Source of the DNA: Macrolepiota albuminosa
Taxonomy: Eukaryota; Basidiomycota; Agaricomycetes; Agaricales; Agaricaceae
Reading direction: 5' to 3'
Length of the DNA stretch: 64,000 bases
Assembly (NCBI GenBank): GCA_027475525.1
Contig: JAMWFC010000005.1
Coordinates: 62,001-126,000, forward strand
Shown: positions 1 through 12,143 of the stretch, piece after piece
Position numbering within the stretch: position 1 is the stretch's first letter
Layout of the letters: the number at the start of each line of letters is the position of its first letter
Notes under the pieces: generated by a model
Told to the model about the DNA's origin: nothing
Databases searched by the model: none
The model's input: only the letters and a program-made list of their open reading frames with translations
Made by a program: the position numbers and the translations under genes

Positions 1-286
1 AGCTTTGCGACCCTTGATTACCCAATCTGGAAGTTTCGTTCTCAAGAAATGTTGACCAATTGGGGGATGCCTGCAACCTCTATACACAAGTCCTAGATTT
101 TAAAGTGAACAAGTAGAGTATTTGTGGCGTCATGTCGCCTGGACATCAGTAGAGTAGACTTTGTGCTAGCGAATGTTCATCTGATCTTGTTTGGACAAGT
201 AGAGTTTTTTCACTTCGGACTCTCGAGACGTTCGTGCAACTCTACCTGAGTTTCTATAGAATTGATGACGACCTTCTAATTATATC

Positions 287-371
287 GGCCGACTAGCTCA
301 GTTGGTTAGAGCGTCGTGCTAATATCTTGCATATTACGCGAAGGTCTTGGGTTCGATCCCCACGTTGGCCA
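287..371 (+). tRNA. tRNA-Ile (AAU anticodon) with 11-nt intron
   Basis: A full cloverleaf can be drawn. The acceptor arms GGCCGAC and GTTGGCC pair, with one G-T pair, and A371 is the discriminator base. The D-arm/A-box TAGCTCAGTTGG and T-arm/B-box GGTTCGATCCC are canonical. The anticodon loop is CTAATAA with anticodon AAT. It is split after position 37 by the 11-nt intron TCTTGCATATT, the standard eukaryotic nuclear intron site. The mature tRNA would be 74 nt before CCA addition. Anticodon and body match eukaryotic tRNA-Ile(IAU). Confidence 0.96.
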
Positions 372-390
372 CTTCGAGGTGGTGTAGTCG

Positions 391-406
391 TTTTCTTTTC
401 CTTTTT
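391..406 (+). terminator. RNA polymerase III terminator of the tRNA
   Basis: A T-rich run, TTTTCTTTTCCTTTTT, begins 19 nt after the tRNA 3' end and contains three blocks of four or more T. This is the expected Pol III stop signal. Confidence 0.75.
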
Positions 407-746
407 ACCCAGAACTTTTGCTCGCGTATCGAAATGTCAAAAACCTTCAACTAGATTATACAATTCATATTATACCTTTTTTCAGCTATTATGAACATTG
501 CATGCCAGCTAGGTTTCAAGTACCTATTCTATATTTCTCAATGTTTTTGCGCTTCTGAACAACACACCCGCTTCGCGGAGGTTAAAGCTTCACATGTGGA
601 TTAAATCACTCATTCCATTTCAGCCGCACACTGTACTACCCTTCGTGATCCAATCCCCAATTCAATTGTATCGAGAAGAAGACCTTTCCCTGCCCTTTGC
701 CTCTCTGTTCGTATTCGGGACAATGATTGATACCGTCCTCTCATGT
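407..746. other. Intergenic, no gene recognised
   Basis: AT-rich sequence between the tRNA terminator and the decayed M43-like gene. The short open frames here have no recognisable motif and no convincing splice pattern. Confidence 0.5.
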
Positions 747-1548
747 TCACGCATATGCCCTGTGGGCAAATTTGTCAATTTCGTATCGCTTCCACTTGTA
801 TAAGCGAGAAAAGGTCTGACAAAAGAGTGCAAGCGATATAGTCCCGAAATTATACGCGATAATGCCAAATCTACATAGCTCACTGAGATCTGGCGAAAAA
901 GCCAACTGAATAAAGATTCCATCATCAAGGTATAGCGCAGAATGATAGCCCCATGGAAATGAGAAGTGCCCGAGCAGGGTTGAATTGGGCAACCTTTGAA
1001 GAATTGCAATTCCGCTTTAGTATGAAGGAAAGGAGAATAGTACATACCCTACAGTGAAGACGTTGAGGGACTTCGCCTCTCCCTACCGAATATGGTCTTC
1101 AGCAGGTTGGCATCAACACTAGATGAATGATCCAGTGAGTCCACCAAAAATAAATCAACCTTCATCAGGTGATACCTACTTGCGCATGATCTTGGTTCAA
1201 AACATCTATATGAGCATCCATCTGAGCATTTCTGTATGCATTATAAGCCTGACTTGCGTCCTTCTAGAAACATACCACATGAGAGACCCAGCCATCTTGG
1301 ACCGTGGCGTTTGCTGCAACAACATTAAAATAAACGTCGCTTGAACCTGTTGCAGCACCGGACTGGCTGAGGGAAACAGTATCTTCTTGGAAGCTGTGGT
1401 CAACGACGCGCAGGCTTTCTTCTATGGGCTCGTTTCCGCAACCAGCAGTCCTGACGTGTGACTCCTAACGATATGCTAGAAACGAACCTTCTATGGCGAA
1501 ATACGAGAGGAACAGAGATAGAAAAGTATAGATCAACCGGTCGATCAT
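747..1548 (-). pseudogene. M43-type secreted metalloprotease-like gene, probably decayed
   Basis: Read on the minus strand with splicing, several blocks resemble fungal peptidase M43 (MEP1/pappalysin-like). In order they are a short hydrophobic start (ATG at 1548), a segment with CGNEPIEES, a strand with DVYFNVVAANATVQDGW, NAQMDAHIDVLNQD, AKSLNVFTVG, and LLGHFSFPWGYHSALYLDDG, which corresponds to the family's LLGYATFP...DDG block. Putative GT-AG introns separate them. The zinc-binding HExxH motif that should follow the DDG block is not visible; the frame runs on with unrelated sequence to a stop near 747. I infer a truncated or eroded copy. The block assignment rests on recall of the family pattern, and exon borders are approximate. 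Confidence 0.4.
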
Positions 1549-1996
1549 GACGAAGGAGTTATCGGGCCGAGAAAGAAGACAGCTCCACGTCGGAAGGTAT
1601 GTAGGCAAAGTTAAGACGACGCTCCGTGATTTCGAAATTGTTCTAGATCTAAGCATTATGCATGAGAAAGAGCCCATATACATGGCCGGATAACGGATCA
1701 TCGATCATCGATCATTAGTGTTACAGAGTTCCGTAGGAGTGGCCGCGACAAGCATAGATGAACCACAACTAAGAATCGTCAATGATTAATGAAAAAATGC
1801 CGTAGAAACCGTCGAAACAAGCTGTTGAGTACATCAAACATTTGGAGAAGAGTTTAGGAAGTCGAGTCACGGCAGATTTCAAATGTATAGATAATGAAAG
1901 ATGATGCAATTATTGATTTTCCTAAGCAGGATGGGTACTGAGGGAGGCTGGGATCACAGCACAGAGGATACAAGATATATGGAAAAAAGAAGCCGA
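1549..1996. other. Intergenic, no gene recognised
   Basis: Probable 5' flank of the M43-like gene and 3' flank of the cofilin gene, both of which are transcribed leftwards. A small iteration of ATCATCG is visible near 1698-1713; otherwise nothing recognisable. Confidence 0.5.
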
Positions 1997-2617
1997 CTAG
2001 TTTCCACGGTTCGCCTTGTCAAGAACTATCGATGTATTGAGCTGAAATCGTACCAGAGATGAAGAGATGAGAACATACTGCTTTCGTATGCAACTTCGCT
2101 GTAATCAGTGCCCTGAATCTCTACGGCGACACCAACGAGACTGCGTCTGAGAGCATCCTTGGAAGATGCAAAGACCATCTTCTGCTTGATCTTGGCGGTG
2201 TCGGGGGCCCTTAGGACGTAGATCAGCTAACATAGCAACAGACACATGCAGAAAGACATGCGGAAGACCCGAAAGATGATTAGAGTTAGGATCTTGCGAC
2301 ATACCAGGAGACAAAGGTGATCTTGTTCCTCTTACCACCGTCCTCCTTCTCAAACTCGAAGTCGTAAATTGCCCATCGACATTCGTTTTCGGGCAAGTCC
2401 GAGATGAAATCGTTAAAGTCGTTGGAAGAAGATGTTTTTTCGACGGTGATCTCAGTTGAGTCACTAGAGAGCGTGAAGATTATGTATTTGTGTGTCTTTT
2501 TAAGCTTGAGGGCTTGAAATTCTTCAAGACAAGTCGGGTTGACACCAACGCCAGAAGCCTAGATTGTTATTAGTTTATCTTCATAAAATGTGCTCAATCT
2601 GTCGTTTCCCCCACCAT
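1997..2617 (-). CDS. COF1: Cofilin / ADF actin-depolymerising factor
   Basis: Cofilin binds G- and F-actin and severs filaments in the cytoplasm. Four minus-strand exons join in frame. Exon 1 is the ATG alone (2615-2617); exon 2 is 2305-2558, exon 3 is 2079-2209 and exon 4 is 1997-2025. Introns are 56, 95 and 53 nt with GT-AG borders. The product, about 138 aa, starts MASGVGV. It contains [24 protein letters not shown] and the C-terminal half of the ADF-H domain with [19 protein letters not shown], the long actin-binding helix with the usual KxR-type residues. It ends LDKANRGN. Length and order match fungal cofilins of about 140 aa. A start-codon-only first exon is chosen because the next exon begins exactly at the second residue after a good acceptor; its donor (GTGGGG) is weak. 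Confidence 0.93.
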
Positions 2618-2804
2618 TTCGTGATCAAAAAGCGATGAACAGACGATGAGCGGAAGAAAGTTGAGATGTGGCTGTGGAGTTGAAACAACTATACGATCAC
2701 GCGCATGATCCTCTTATCATGATCAAACGTCAAGCAAGACTTGGATCAACTCATGCACTACCGAGACGTCTTAAAAACCATATCCGTATCCAACACTGCA
2801 TCGA

Positions 2805-5485
2805 CTACGCAAACACGTCGTCCAGCCATCGCTCATAATTATACTCCGACTCTCCAGCTTCATTGTAAGTACTTGGCATTGCCTCACGCAGGTAGTCGAT
2901 CGCATGCTGAGGAAGGTGTGCAATGCGGAGATCGAGCTCAGTCACGAAAGGCTATATAGCTGTTAGTTATCCGCAAGGTCGCATCTTCGCAATACGCACT
3001 TTGTCAGTCGCGATGCCACGAAACGCTTCACGCAGCTGCTCAGGCGACGTCTGATCTTCCGTGATGTCAACCTACGAAGACAAAAAATTGTCAGGGTGTG
3101 ACCCTTAGATGCTGTTTAAACCTTACGAGGAGGTTGATGAAGGCTTCGTATGTCACCGCACCATATGCCTGGGTTAAATCCTCGAAGATGAGTATCATAT
3201 CCTCATCAGTGTACACAATGCCTAGACTGGCGAGTGCTGCGGTCATTTCAGGAAAACTGAGCGTGTTTGTCTCGTCCTTGTCAAAGTATCGGAACGCGCT
3301 TTCAAACTGTTCAAGCTGCGCCGGAGTAAGATTGGTCATATTCCTTGACACGATCTGAAAGAAATCGTGAGCAAACTTAATACAGTGTAATTTGTCAAAC
3401 CCCAGAAACCTGGTTATCAATGAAAGCAATCTTCTTCACAACGCTCTGGATGAGCAGTTCGAGTTCAAAATTAAGGTCTTGACAAGTGAAGACTGTATAA
3501 TCATTCTCCTCGACATTCGCTGCTCCACACTCAGCTTCTACACTGGCAACATTGGCTAGAACATCTTTCAGCGCGGGTAACCGTGTTTGTATTTGTTGCA
3601 CCTGTTCTTGTTGAGACTATCAAATACTGCGTTAGCGCAAACAGATGCAGATAAAGATTCTAACAATACCTCTAGCGTGCCTTCGATCCCAGTCAGCTCA
3701 AGAGAGATGGCATGCAATCGTCGCTCAAAGTCATTCGCTAAATCTGCGAACTTTTTACGGAGAGACTCCTTTATCCTAAAAGGCCTTCAAGTCAGCCAGC
3801 GACATTGTGGAAAACACTTGGTCGACATGCTCTCTTATCTGTGCATTGATGGCTCTTGACCTGGTAGCCTCAGCAGCCAAAAGTCGTTTCCAAGCGTCGT
3901 CAAGATCAGAAAGCGCTAGTCCGGGCGGAGGAACATACTCTCGGAGTCCGTATGTTTTGAGTTTGGTCTGTATATTCCCAAATAGGGTAGCAAGGTCTTG
4001 TCGTTCCGTCACCCAAGCCCGTTTTGTGGTCTGTTTGTAGGTAGCGAAATCCATTGACAGTGCTTTGGCATCTGTGTAACTGCCAGAGAAAACTGTAGCA
4101 GCCCAATGAAATTGAGTTTCAGCTAGAGCGGACAGTAGCTTTTCAGATGTAAAGAGATATATTGTCTGAATATGATGATGTGACATACGAGCTTTATTCG
4201 ACGTTCATAGTCATTCCTGCTGACCCAAACGGATTGCATGAGTTCTGCGAACTTCTCTACCCGTCGTGATACTGTCTCTGCCTGATCTGAACTCAACGGT
4301 GAACAGACACTTTAGCTGACTGATGTGATGGTATCTTACCCATAGAGGAAAAAGCGTGGAAGAAACTAGCGATATACGTCATAACACTCCGCTCGTCCGG
4401 GTGATTAGAATCGCAGAGATCCTCTACTTCGAGCAATTGCTAAAACCATACTTCACGTCCGCATGCTACATGTAAAGTTGATGAACAAGGCTTACAGGTA
4501 TATTCAGGTGCTCCGCAGCTATTGTGAAAGCAAGAGTTGTATTCCCATGTCGGTCTGTCTAAATTAAACTTAGATTGAGCTCAGTTAGAGACATTTGAAG
4601 TGATTTCAGTACCTTATCCAATGCATCGTAATCTAAAAGGTCAGGGCGATGCCGGTGAATCAAAGCACACCTAAAGATGATCGGTGTGCGTTCAAGATTG
4701 GACAAAAAGGAAGTATAAATCGTAGCGCACGAACAAAGCAAGTCCATCTGACCAGCTCAAAGAAAAATCCTTAATATCAACTTCCTTGTACGGCTCCGTT
4801 TTCCGTTGACACCAAAGAAGGAGACCTTCTTTAGCAGAAAGGCCTTCCTCACTAATGATAAAGTAAGATTGCTATCTCCAAATGCGACCAACAGCATACC
4901 TGATGTCCGCGATGGTAAAACGCAAGATCAATGTCCATATCATACCCAAAATAAGTTTCAAATTCCCGTCAATAATATCTCAAGGACAACGTAAATGATG
5001 CCTGTCCGGTATTATTTTTACTAGCTTAGGGCTTACCTTCTGGGCCTATGTTTGTGAGCTTTACGCCGCGAGAAGTAATGAACTCGAGGGCTTTGTTCAC
5101 ATTTTCGGCTTTCTGTACACGAATTCGAGGAGCTTTGTTATAGCGTCCAAGGGAGGTATCACCTATAAGAAAGTTTAAGTGTCTTACACCCTCTTAAATT
5201 TGATGCCATACCCATGATCTCCTGTGAGAACACAATTTATATCACAAGTCGAATAGGTAGACGTTAACCAACTGAGCATACCATAAGTTGTATAAGTCGG
5301 ACGCCATCGGACAAGTCATTGACCAGAGATGTCATAGGAGGATATCCATTCATCTCTAGCTTAGTGTTCAGCCTATCATACAGGCGAGAGATCGGCATAA
5401 GATAAAGTAAAAAGTAGAAAGATCAGTACCATTTGCAGAATGTTCGCTCTTGTACACCTCTGGAGCGCGTCTCTAGCGACTCCAT
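2805..5485 (-). CDS. Alpha-actinin (two CH domains, spectrin-like rod, EF hands)
   Basis: This protein cross-links actin filaments, for example at the cytokinetic ring and actin patches. The start is ATG at 5485: [19 protein letters not shown] continues across an intron into [19 protein letters not shown], the typical CH1 opening. CH1 goes on with [22 protein letters not shown]2 contains [21 protein letters not shown] near 4640-4700. A helical rod follows (about 3400-4190), then an EF-hand region (about 3100-3350) with the loop [12 protein letters not shown], which carries acidic residues at positions 1, 3 and 12 and could bind calcium. The last exon ends WLDDVFA and a stop at 2805-2807. There are many small GT-AG introns, and I have not fixed every border. 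Domain order is that of fungal alpha-actinin rather than fimbrin, which has four CH domains and N-terminal EF hands. Confidence 0.9.
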
Positions 5486-5632
5486 TGAAAGCCTCCCCAA
5501 CGTCGTAAGAGAAAAAACAGGATGAATGTGCAAATTGGAGGAGCGAGCAAGGGTGAGTGACCAAATACGATCACAAACAGACGCGTCAAAATTTAAAGTC
5601 CGTCAGCGCGTCCATTGACAACCACAACGACC
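5486..5632. promoter_or_regulatory. Divergent promoter between alpha-actinin and POB3
   Basis: The two head-to-head start codons lie only 147 bp apart, so both 5' UTRs and core promoters must fit in this interval. No clear TATA box is visible. Inference from gene layout. Confidence 0.6.
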
Positions 5633-7971
5633 ATGACCACGCAGTTTGACAGGATATATCATGGCCTCTCTTCAGAGATTGGAAGTGCGTCAAAATCCTC
5701 TTTGTTCAATAACTTCCTCCTAAGGATATTCGGCAGAATTTCGCGTGGCAGCAAGTGGCATGGCTTGGAAGGGCATGGACTCGGAAGGTGTTGTGGCAAT
5801 TCCTGCGAATCACATTGACTGGGCCCAATGGATACGCGTCGCCCGCAATTTTCAACTTCGCATAGGGCTGAAGGATGACAAGAGGGAGCATCGCACGGAG
5901 AAATTCGATGGATTTTTGCGAGAGGTGCGTCTAGGTGTACCTTGCAATAGCTTTTAGCCAACATCTATATATTTCGATCTAGGATCATGAAAAAATTGCG
6001 AGCTTATTGAAAAATCACTTTGGAAAGACCCTTGAGACTAAAGAAATATCTTTAAAAGGATGGAATTGGGGGACTACAGATTTCCAGGGTTGGTGTATCT
6101 CACTCAATGTATACGACTCTTCGAACAAAGTTTTACAGGAAACAACTTGGCATTTTTAGTTTCGGACAAGACTGCATTCGAGTTACCTCTATCACAGGTA
6201 CACAACTCGAACATGGCTGGCCGCAACGAGGTCTCGTTAGAATTTTCCAGTCTTTCGTCTTCGTCGAAAACACCAGCTAAAGGCGCAGGCGACGAGATGG
6301 TAGAGATCCGCTTCTACGTTCCAGGTACACAAACAAAGCTCAAGAGTTCAGGTTCGGATGCTGAGGGTGACGAGGAGGATGAAGATGAGATAAGCGCCGC
6401 GCAGGTCTTCCACGATATGATAAAAGACAAGGCGGTCATTGGCCAAGAGCCTGGGGACTTGATACTGAGCTTCGAGGAGGTCCTCGTCCTCACACCGCGT
6501 GGTCGCTATGATATGGACATGTATCCTGAATTTTTGCGACTGAGAGGAAAGACATATGATTATAAAATTGATTATAATCATATCAACCGAATGTTCCTCC
6601 TACCAAAGGATGAACTACATGTTCTGTTCATTGTCAGTCCTCCATTTTTGGTTAGTTTGAATTCTAGCCTAATCTCACCTTTGTAGCTTGATTTGAGGTC
6701 GCCCATTGGGCAAGGCCAGACTCGATATCAATATCTCATCATGCAGTTTTCCCGAGAAGAGGAAATCACTGCAGAGTTGAATATGACAGAGTATGTCTTA
6801 TGTTTGAAGTTCTGAAACCAGAAACTAAATTGTTTGCTTGTAGAGAAGAGATCGCTCAATATGACAAGCTGAAGAAACATTACGAAGACCCTACCTTCGA
6901 AGTAGTATCTGGAGTCTTCCGCGGCCTCTCAAAGAAAAAAATAATCGGGTCTGGAAGTTTCCAGAGGCATGTATTAAATCGTCTGTGTTGTCCGTTAGTC
7001 TAAGCGTTAACTCAACAGCCGAGACGGCCATCCCGGTATCAAGGCCAACCTAAAAGCCATTCAGGGCGACCTGTTCTTGCTTGAAAGATATATATTCTTT
7101 GTCTCAAAGCAGCCTAGTCTCATCGAGATCGCCGATGTGCATCAGGTCATTTTCTCGCGTGTTGGTGCAAGTATGGGAGCTGCCGCCGCGCGTACTTTCG
7201 ACTTGAAAATCATTACCAAGAGTGGACCGGAGCACAGCTTCACATCTATCAACAAGGAAGACCATGAACCAGTAGAAACGTACTTGAAAGAGAAGAAGAT
7301 CAGGGTCAAGAATGAGATGGTCCCCGACGCGGACCTACTTTTGGCTGCTGCGGCAGGCGACGATGACGACGACGACGACGAGATGCAGAGCGTGGAATCG
7401 GATGATGATCGCCCGCGAGTCAAGCAATCCAAGGGTGGCATGAATGATGAAGACAGCGAGGAGGATGGTGTGTTACTCAAACCCTCTTAGAAGATGTTCT
7501 GCCACTGATTCGTGTGTCACAGAGGATTTCCAGGCATCAGAGTCAGACGCAGGTTCTCCTAGTGATAGCGACGATTCAGAAGATGGCGGTGCGGTGACTG
7601 CATCGGACGACAGTGGAGATCTTCAAGTCATGGCGTCTACTAAGAAGAAGGCGAAAGGCAAAGGGAAGGAAACGAGTGATGGCCCCAAGAAGGCCGCGAA
7701 GAAGAAGGATAAGGCTGAGGAGAGTGATGCAGAGGATGAAAAGCCCAAGAAAAAGCCTGCTCCAAAGCCCAAGCCCAAAAAGAAGTCGGACGATGAGATG
7801 GACGTTGATGAAGCCAAACCAAAGGCATCCTCGAAGCCTAAACCCAAGCGAGACAACGCAATGGATGTTGATCAAGAAGACAAACCACGTCCCAAGCCTA
7901 AGCCGAAGAAGAAAGTTGACGAAGGCGGGGACGCCGGTCCACCGAAGAAAAAGGCGAAAACTTCTGACTGA
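5633..7971 (+). CDS. POB3: FACT complex subunit Pob3 (SSRP1 homologue)
   Basis: Pob3 pairs with Spt16 to form FACT, which reorganises nucleosomes during transcription and replication in the nucleus. Eight exons are read: 5633-5684, 5737-5924, 5983-6088, 6139-6632, 6687-6790, 6844-6966, 7019-7467 and 7523-7971. All introns are GT-AG except that after exon 6, which has a GC donor. The start MTTQFDRIYHGLSSEIG followed by GMAWKGMDSEGVVAIPA and WAQWIRVARNFQLRIGLKD is diagnostic of the N-terminal Pob3/SSRP1 dimerisation and PH-like region. The middle domain has LIEIADVHQVIFSRVG and GASMGAAAARTFDL, then an acidic D/E stretch. The C-tail is Lys/Pro-rich (KPKPKKK repeats) and there is no HMG box, as in other fungi, where Nhp6 supplies it. 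The ATG at 5633 is preferred; the frame is open further upstream only from a TTG. Confidence 0.96.
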
Positions 7972-8207
7972 GTTAGGCTTGAGGATATGTTCGATCATTT
8001 AAAGGTTTTATTTCCTGTCACTATTTCTGCTGTGTACTTTTAAACTACAATATAATCGACTATCGTTGGTGTAGAAAGAGTATACGAGTTAGGATAATTG
8101 TGTGGTCATATAGGCGTTACAAGTACAAGGTATGAAAGCATAGAACGAAGCGACGTGTGGTACACAAGAAAGGTATCGATACAGAAATAGAATGGTTGAG
8201 ATTGATC
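7972..8207. other. Convergent 3' region of POB3 and the RA-PH gene
   Basis: 236 bp between two convergent stop codons. It is AT-rich at 8030-8110 and should hold both polyadenylation regions. No gene seen. Confidence 0.5.
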
Positions 8208-11200
8208 TTAGGCGTGCTTGCGCAAAAGAGACCCAGGCTCAAAAACATCATTCGTCTGCAACTGTTGTGCTATCGTCATAGGAGCAACGACGCCAGGAAT
8301 GAGGGGCTGGACCACAGGCCGGTGTGCGGAAGAAGCTTTGCGGGTTCCAGACCGTGAGAGCGTTCCTGAACCGCCAGCGGCATTACCACCTGCTGCCTTA
8401 GGATTGAAGAGAACGTTTCGTTCTTGATGCAAGACGTAAGACTAGACATGAATGAGTCATTTCCAGACAAACCAGACACATAGAATTGACTAACCCGCGC
8501 TAGAAGAATGTGTTCCATCCACGCCATTCCCTCTTTCTCGCCGCATGAGAAGATGTGCACATAATCTGCAGTATTTTCGAAGAAAGAAAGCTTGTCGGTA
8601 GACTTGACGGCAAACGAGAAGGGCCGAGGAGCCTTGTGTAAACGAGTAATGAAGTATGCGTCGAAATTCGAGAGAGAACACAGAAGGACCTCGTCTCGTC
8701 CCTAGAGTTTCAATCTCGGGTTAGCGTTGACGAAATGGTCACATTAGAATAACCAACGTTATCTCGTTTCGAGTGCCATAAGCAATGCTCGCGAAGTTGG
8801 AGCCAACGTTTGTTCCATTTTCCGCGTTTACTTTCCCATTCAACGTAACCGGAATATGTCGGCGAGGCACTCGGCATAGCCTATTATGCGTAGAGCTTTT
8901 GTCAGCAGCATGGAAACATGTTTGAGTCATGGCACTGACAGAACGACTAAGGGGTATTGCTAATGGAGTCAACTTGATGACAAACGTGTTCATCAACTTG
9001 TCCTTATTCCAAGATGCTTGAACGTCGGACAAAAGCTCGAAACTCCTTATGGGACGTTCTGTCAAAACACGAGTAATTGTCAGTGGACGCTCCATTGCCA
9101 GAAAAACCGGGCTCACCCATGCCAAAGTCTTGGGCGACTTCCCACACCATCCAATCGCCACTACCTACCCATCCTTTGAGGGATCCCTGGGCTTCGATCA
9201 TTTCAATGACGTCACCAGCATTGGTTGAAGGTCCGATTTCAACCATGTTAAAGCGCTGCATGTCACCGATGAATACGCGTTGCTGTATGACAGGACCTCG
9301 CATAGTAGGCGGTGAAGTAGATACAGCGAGCGCATCAGGTGGAAGCGGTGGGACTGGTGGGCGCGTCGGGCTCAGCCGACGAGGTCTCTCCATTTCCGAT
9401 GAAGATCGCGCTGATCTTGACTCTGGGTTTTTCATGACTCTCCGAGGTTCCTCGCCTGACCTCCTCGGTAATAATGGTCTGAACGAGTTCTCTTCTTGTG
9501 TACGTGATGAGAATGACCGTGGACTCGTGCTCGTGCCGTCTTCTCTTCGAGTGAGGCTGCGCGCAAGTTTTCGCCCGGCGTCAATAGGCAGAGGCACTGC
9601 GTGTAGATGATGTTCTTCGGACTTTCTGCTTTCATAACGATGGAATGAGCGTGACGGTCGCAACGTTGGACGATCAATTGGTGGTGCGATCGTTGACGAT
9701 GCAAGCACAGGATATGCAGGCTCTTTCATACCATGGCCGGCACTTCTTGGCCGGCTTGCCTCTCTGCGACTTGATCTGGAAGATTGTGTTGTAGATGATG
9801 GTGGATCTCTCATTTCCATGTTGTGAAGTCTTCTTGTAAGGTCTTCGGGTGAGAAAGGCTGTATTTCTGAGGTAGGGACTGTCTTGGGAGGCGCACGACG
9901 TAGGGACCTCGACGCGTGTAAAGCTGCTTCCCGAGAACTTGACATTTGAGCTCTTGTTGAAGGCTCCCCCGCCCCAGGAGGATGGGTTGACGTCACTTCA
10001 AGCGGAGCAGACGATAAGAGAGCTCGAGCTGCAGCGCGCGCGGCCCTCCGTTGTTCTCTTTCCTCCTGGACTTGCTGCCGGATCGTGTTCTGAGCTTTTA
10101 GAGCATTGGGAATACATCGCGCAAGCGGGACATCATCATCAGATGATGGGAGTGGAGCTTCTTTCGGTGCGGGTTCACCATAGTCATCAGTCGAGTCCTC
10201 GTCAGAGGCAGACGCCTCGGACTCCGAAGGAGTCGAAAAACTGGAATGGTTGATGCGCCTACGTTTGTCGTCCTCGTCCTCGTCATCCCCACGTCCTCCG
10301 AATCGAGTGACGCTACTCTCATGAGCCCGCCTATTCCCGTCATTTCCACTCGCTTGTCTTACGTTCGATCCGCTCGAGTGTTCCCACCTTCCACTCGATT
10401 GCCCATGTACATTTTCCCTTCCAGATCCGTCAACGAGCTCTCCAGCATCGTCAGCATCGTCAACCGGCATTTGAACCTGTTCCGGAGGAGACCTGTCTCG
10501 GAAGTCAGTGGATGCAGACTGTCGAATAGTTCCTGCCGATGTTCCAGGTCCATAGTTCATGTCCGATTTACTGAATAGTTCTGAGTATATGGCGCTAGCA
10601 GAGAGGTCACCGCTAGTGGAATCCAAGAGGTCGTCGGAGGACCAATAGGAGCTGATGATACTGTGGGAGTCGAAGTGAGAGTCTGGGAAAATGAAGCCGT
10701 CAGGTGAAGGTCTGAGAATATCGCTGTCTTCAGCAGATGAAACACTGTCGTTAGGGTTGTTGAAACTTGTCCACTGGTATTCCGGTGAACTGATCGAAGA
10801 AGAAGATGTCGTAGACGTGGAACAGGACAGATACAACTCGAATGATGTGATGTAATCATCATCGTCTAGCGAATCTGAGGAATCCAGAGAAACTTCTGAT
10901 TCAGCACCACAGGATGGCTTGTCTTGTCCAGCGAGTTCCTTATTCACGAAGGTGGAAGGATCCTCGTCTCCGCAAGTCAGCGTGTTCTCATCCGAGTTGT
11001 ATTTGGAAGGTTCCGGCGAGTCAACATCTGTTGCACTATGGGTGGGCGTAATGTGCGACGAGTTCTGGACTAAGGCCTCTTGTGAGGTAGATGATTCCTC
11101 AGAGGATCGGCTGGCGTCGAGTTGATCCCATGGCTCAAAGGGCAGCCTTGCACCAACCCTACCTTTTCGAACCTGGACAAATAAAGTTAGAACGACATAA

Positions 11201-12143
11201 ACCCTGTATTACAATACACATGGCACACGCGCCTTTTTTGAAAGAACGACGTTCATACGGGCGAGAGTATCGAGGGAGGGTAATGAAGGTCGAGGGGCAA
11301 ACGCTGGTTTCGAGTACGCTGGACGCGCGCGTCCAGATAGCGTCCTGGATACACCAGGCGAGAACTGTCGACTAGTGGGGGGAGGAGATGAAAGGAAACT
11401 TGGTTTGGTATCGGAGGTATGGGGAGTCAAAGGGGATCGCGGTGTCTGTGGTGGAGATTGTGATTCAAGGGGTGTGATAGCTGTAGGTGAAGGTGAAGGA
11501 GTAGGTGAAGGAGTGACGAAGGCTGGTACCGTTGAGAGATTTGCAAAAGGGTCGTCATCGAGTAGGAAACCTGGTGGAGGGGAATCTAGAGCAGACGGTA
11601 CTGGTGTAATATTCAGAGGCCAAGCGCTACTGGACACGGTTTGGTCATATGACTGGCTCGCCATGGACTGAGAACGGGCTCTCCCGGGATAGGCGCTGAA
11701 CACGTCCGTAGTTGGTGATGGTGGTGCTGTAAGGAACGAAGGAATAAAGATAGACTGCAAGGAACGTCGTTTCTTCGCCATCCTGGCTCGACGGCGACGA
11801 GAGGATTTCTTAACAAAAGCGTGGTTTCCGCTTGGCGAAGCTATGTATATGGAGCTGCCCGGGGTATCGGTGACCAAATATCCTGGGAAACGGGTCTATG
11901 AGGGTATCAACAGTCAATCTAACGCGTCGAATGTTGACAGAGATGCGAGAGCACTCGTCGCGTGCTTACCAGGAGAAACGCTGAATCCTCGGCCGGTGCA
12001 GGAAGCTGATCGCGCGGTGGATCTTTGACGAGAACGCGAGGGTGATGCCGCAAGCTCTCCCGCGATTTCTCGTCTGTTTGGATATTATAGACGTCCAGAA
12101 CAGAAGCAACATTCTGCAATGCCTTTGAAGAACGGTCTGCCAT
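8208..12143 (-). CDS. RA-PH domain adaptor protein (MRL/Grb7-like architecture)
   Basis: A long minus-strand gene of about 1,150-1,200 aa. Exons at the 5' end are 11970-12143, 11227-11895 and 9117-11172; further small exons lead to the last one at 8208-8441. The start MADRSSKALQNVASVLDVY is chosen because it is the only ATG joining the downstream exons in frame. The N-terminal two thirds is low-complexity Ser/Pro/Arg-rich with acidic clusters, and a PPVPPLPP stretch precedes the folded part. The RA-like domain contains QRVFIGDMQRFNMVEIG and WMVWEVAQDFGMERPIRSFE. The PH domain follows directly, with GYVEWESKRGKWNKRWLQLR, EVLLCSLSNFDAYF and EKEGMAWMEHILLAR. Tandem RA-PH occurs in Ras/Rap effectors that link small GTPases and phosphoinositides to actin. 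That role is inferred; the domain assignment is by pattern. Confidence 0.8.
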
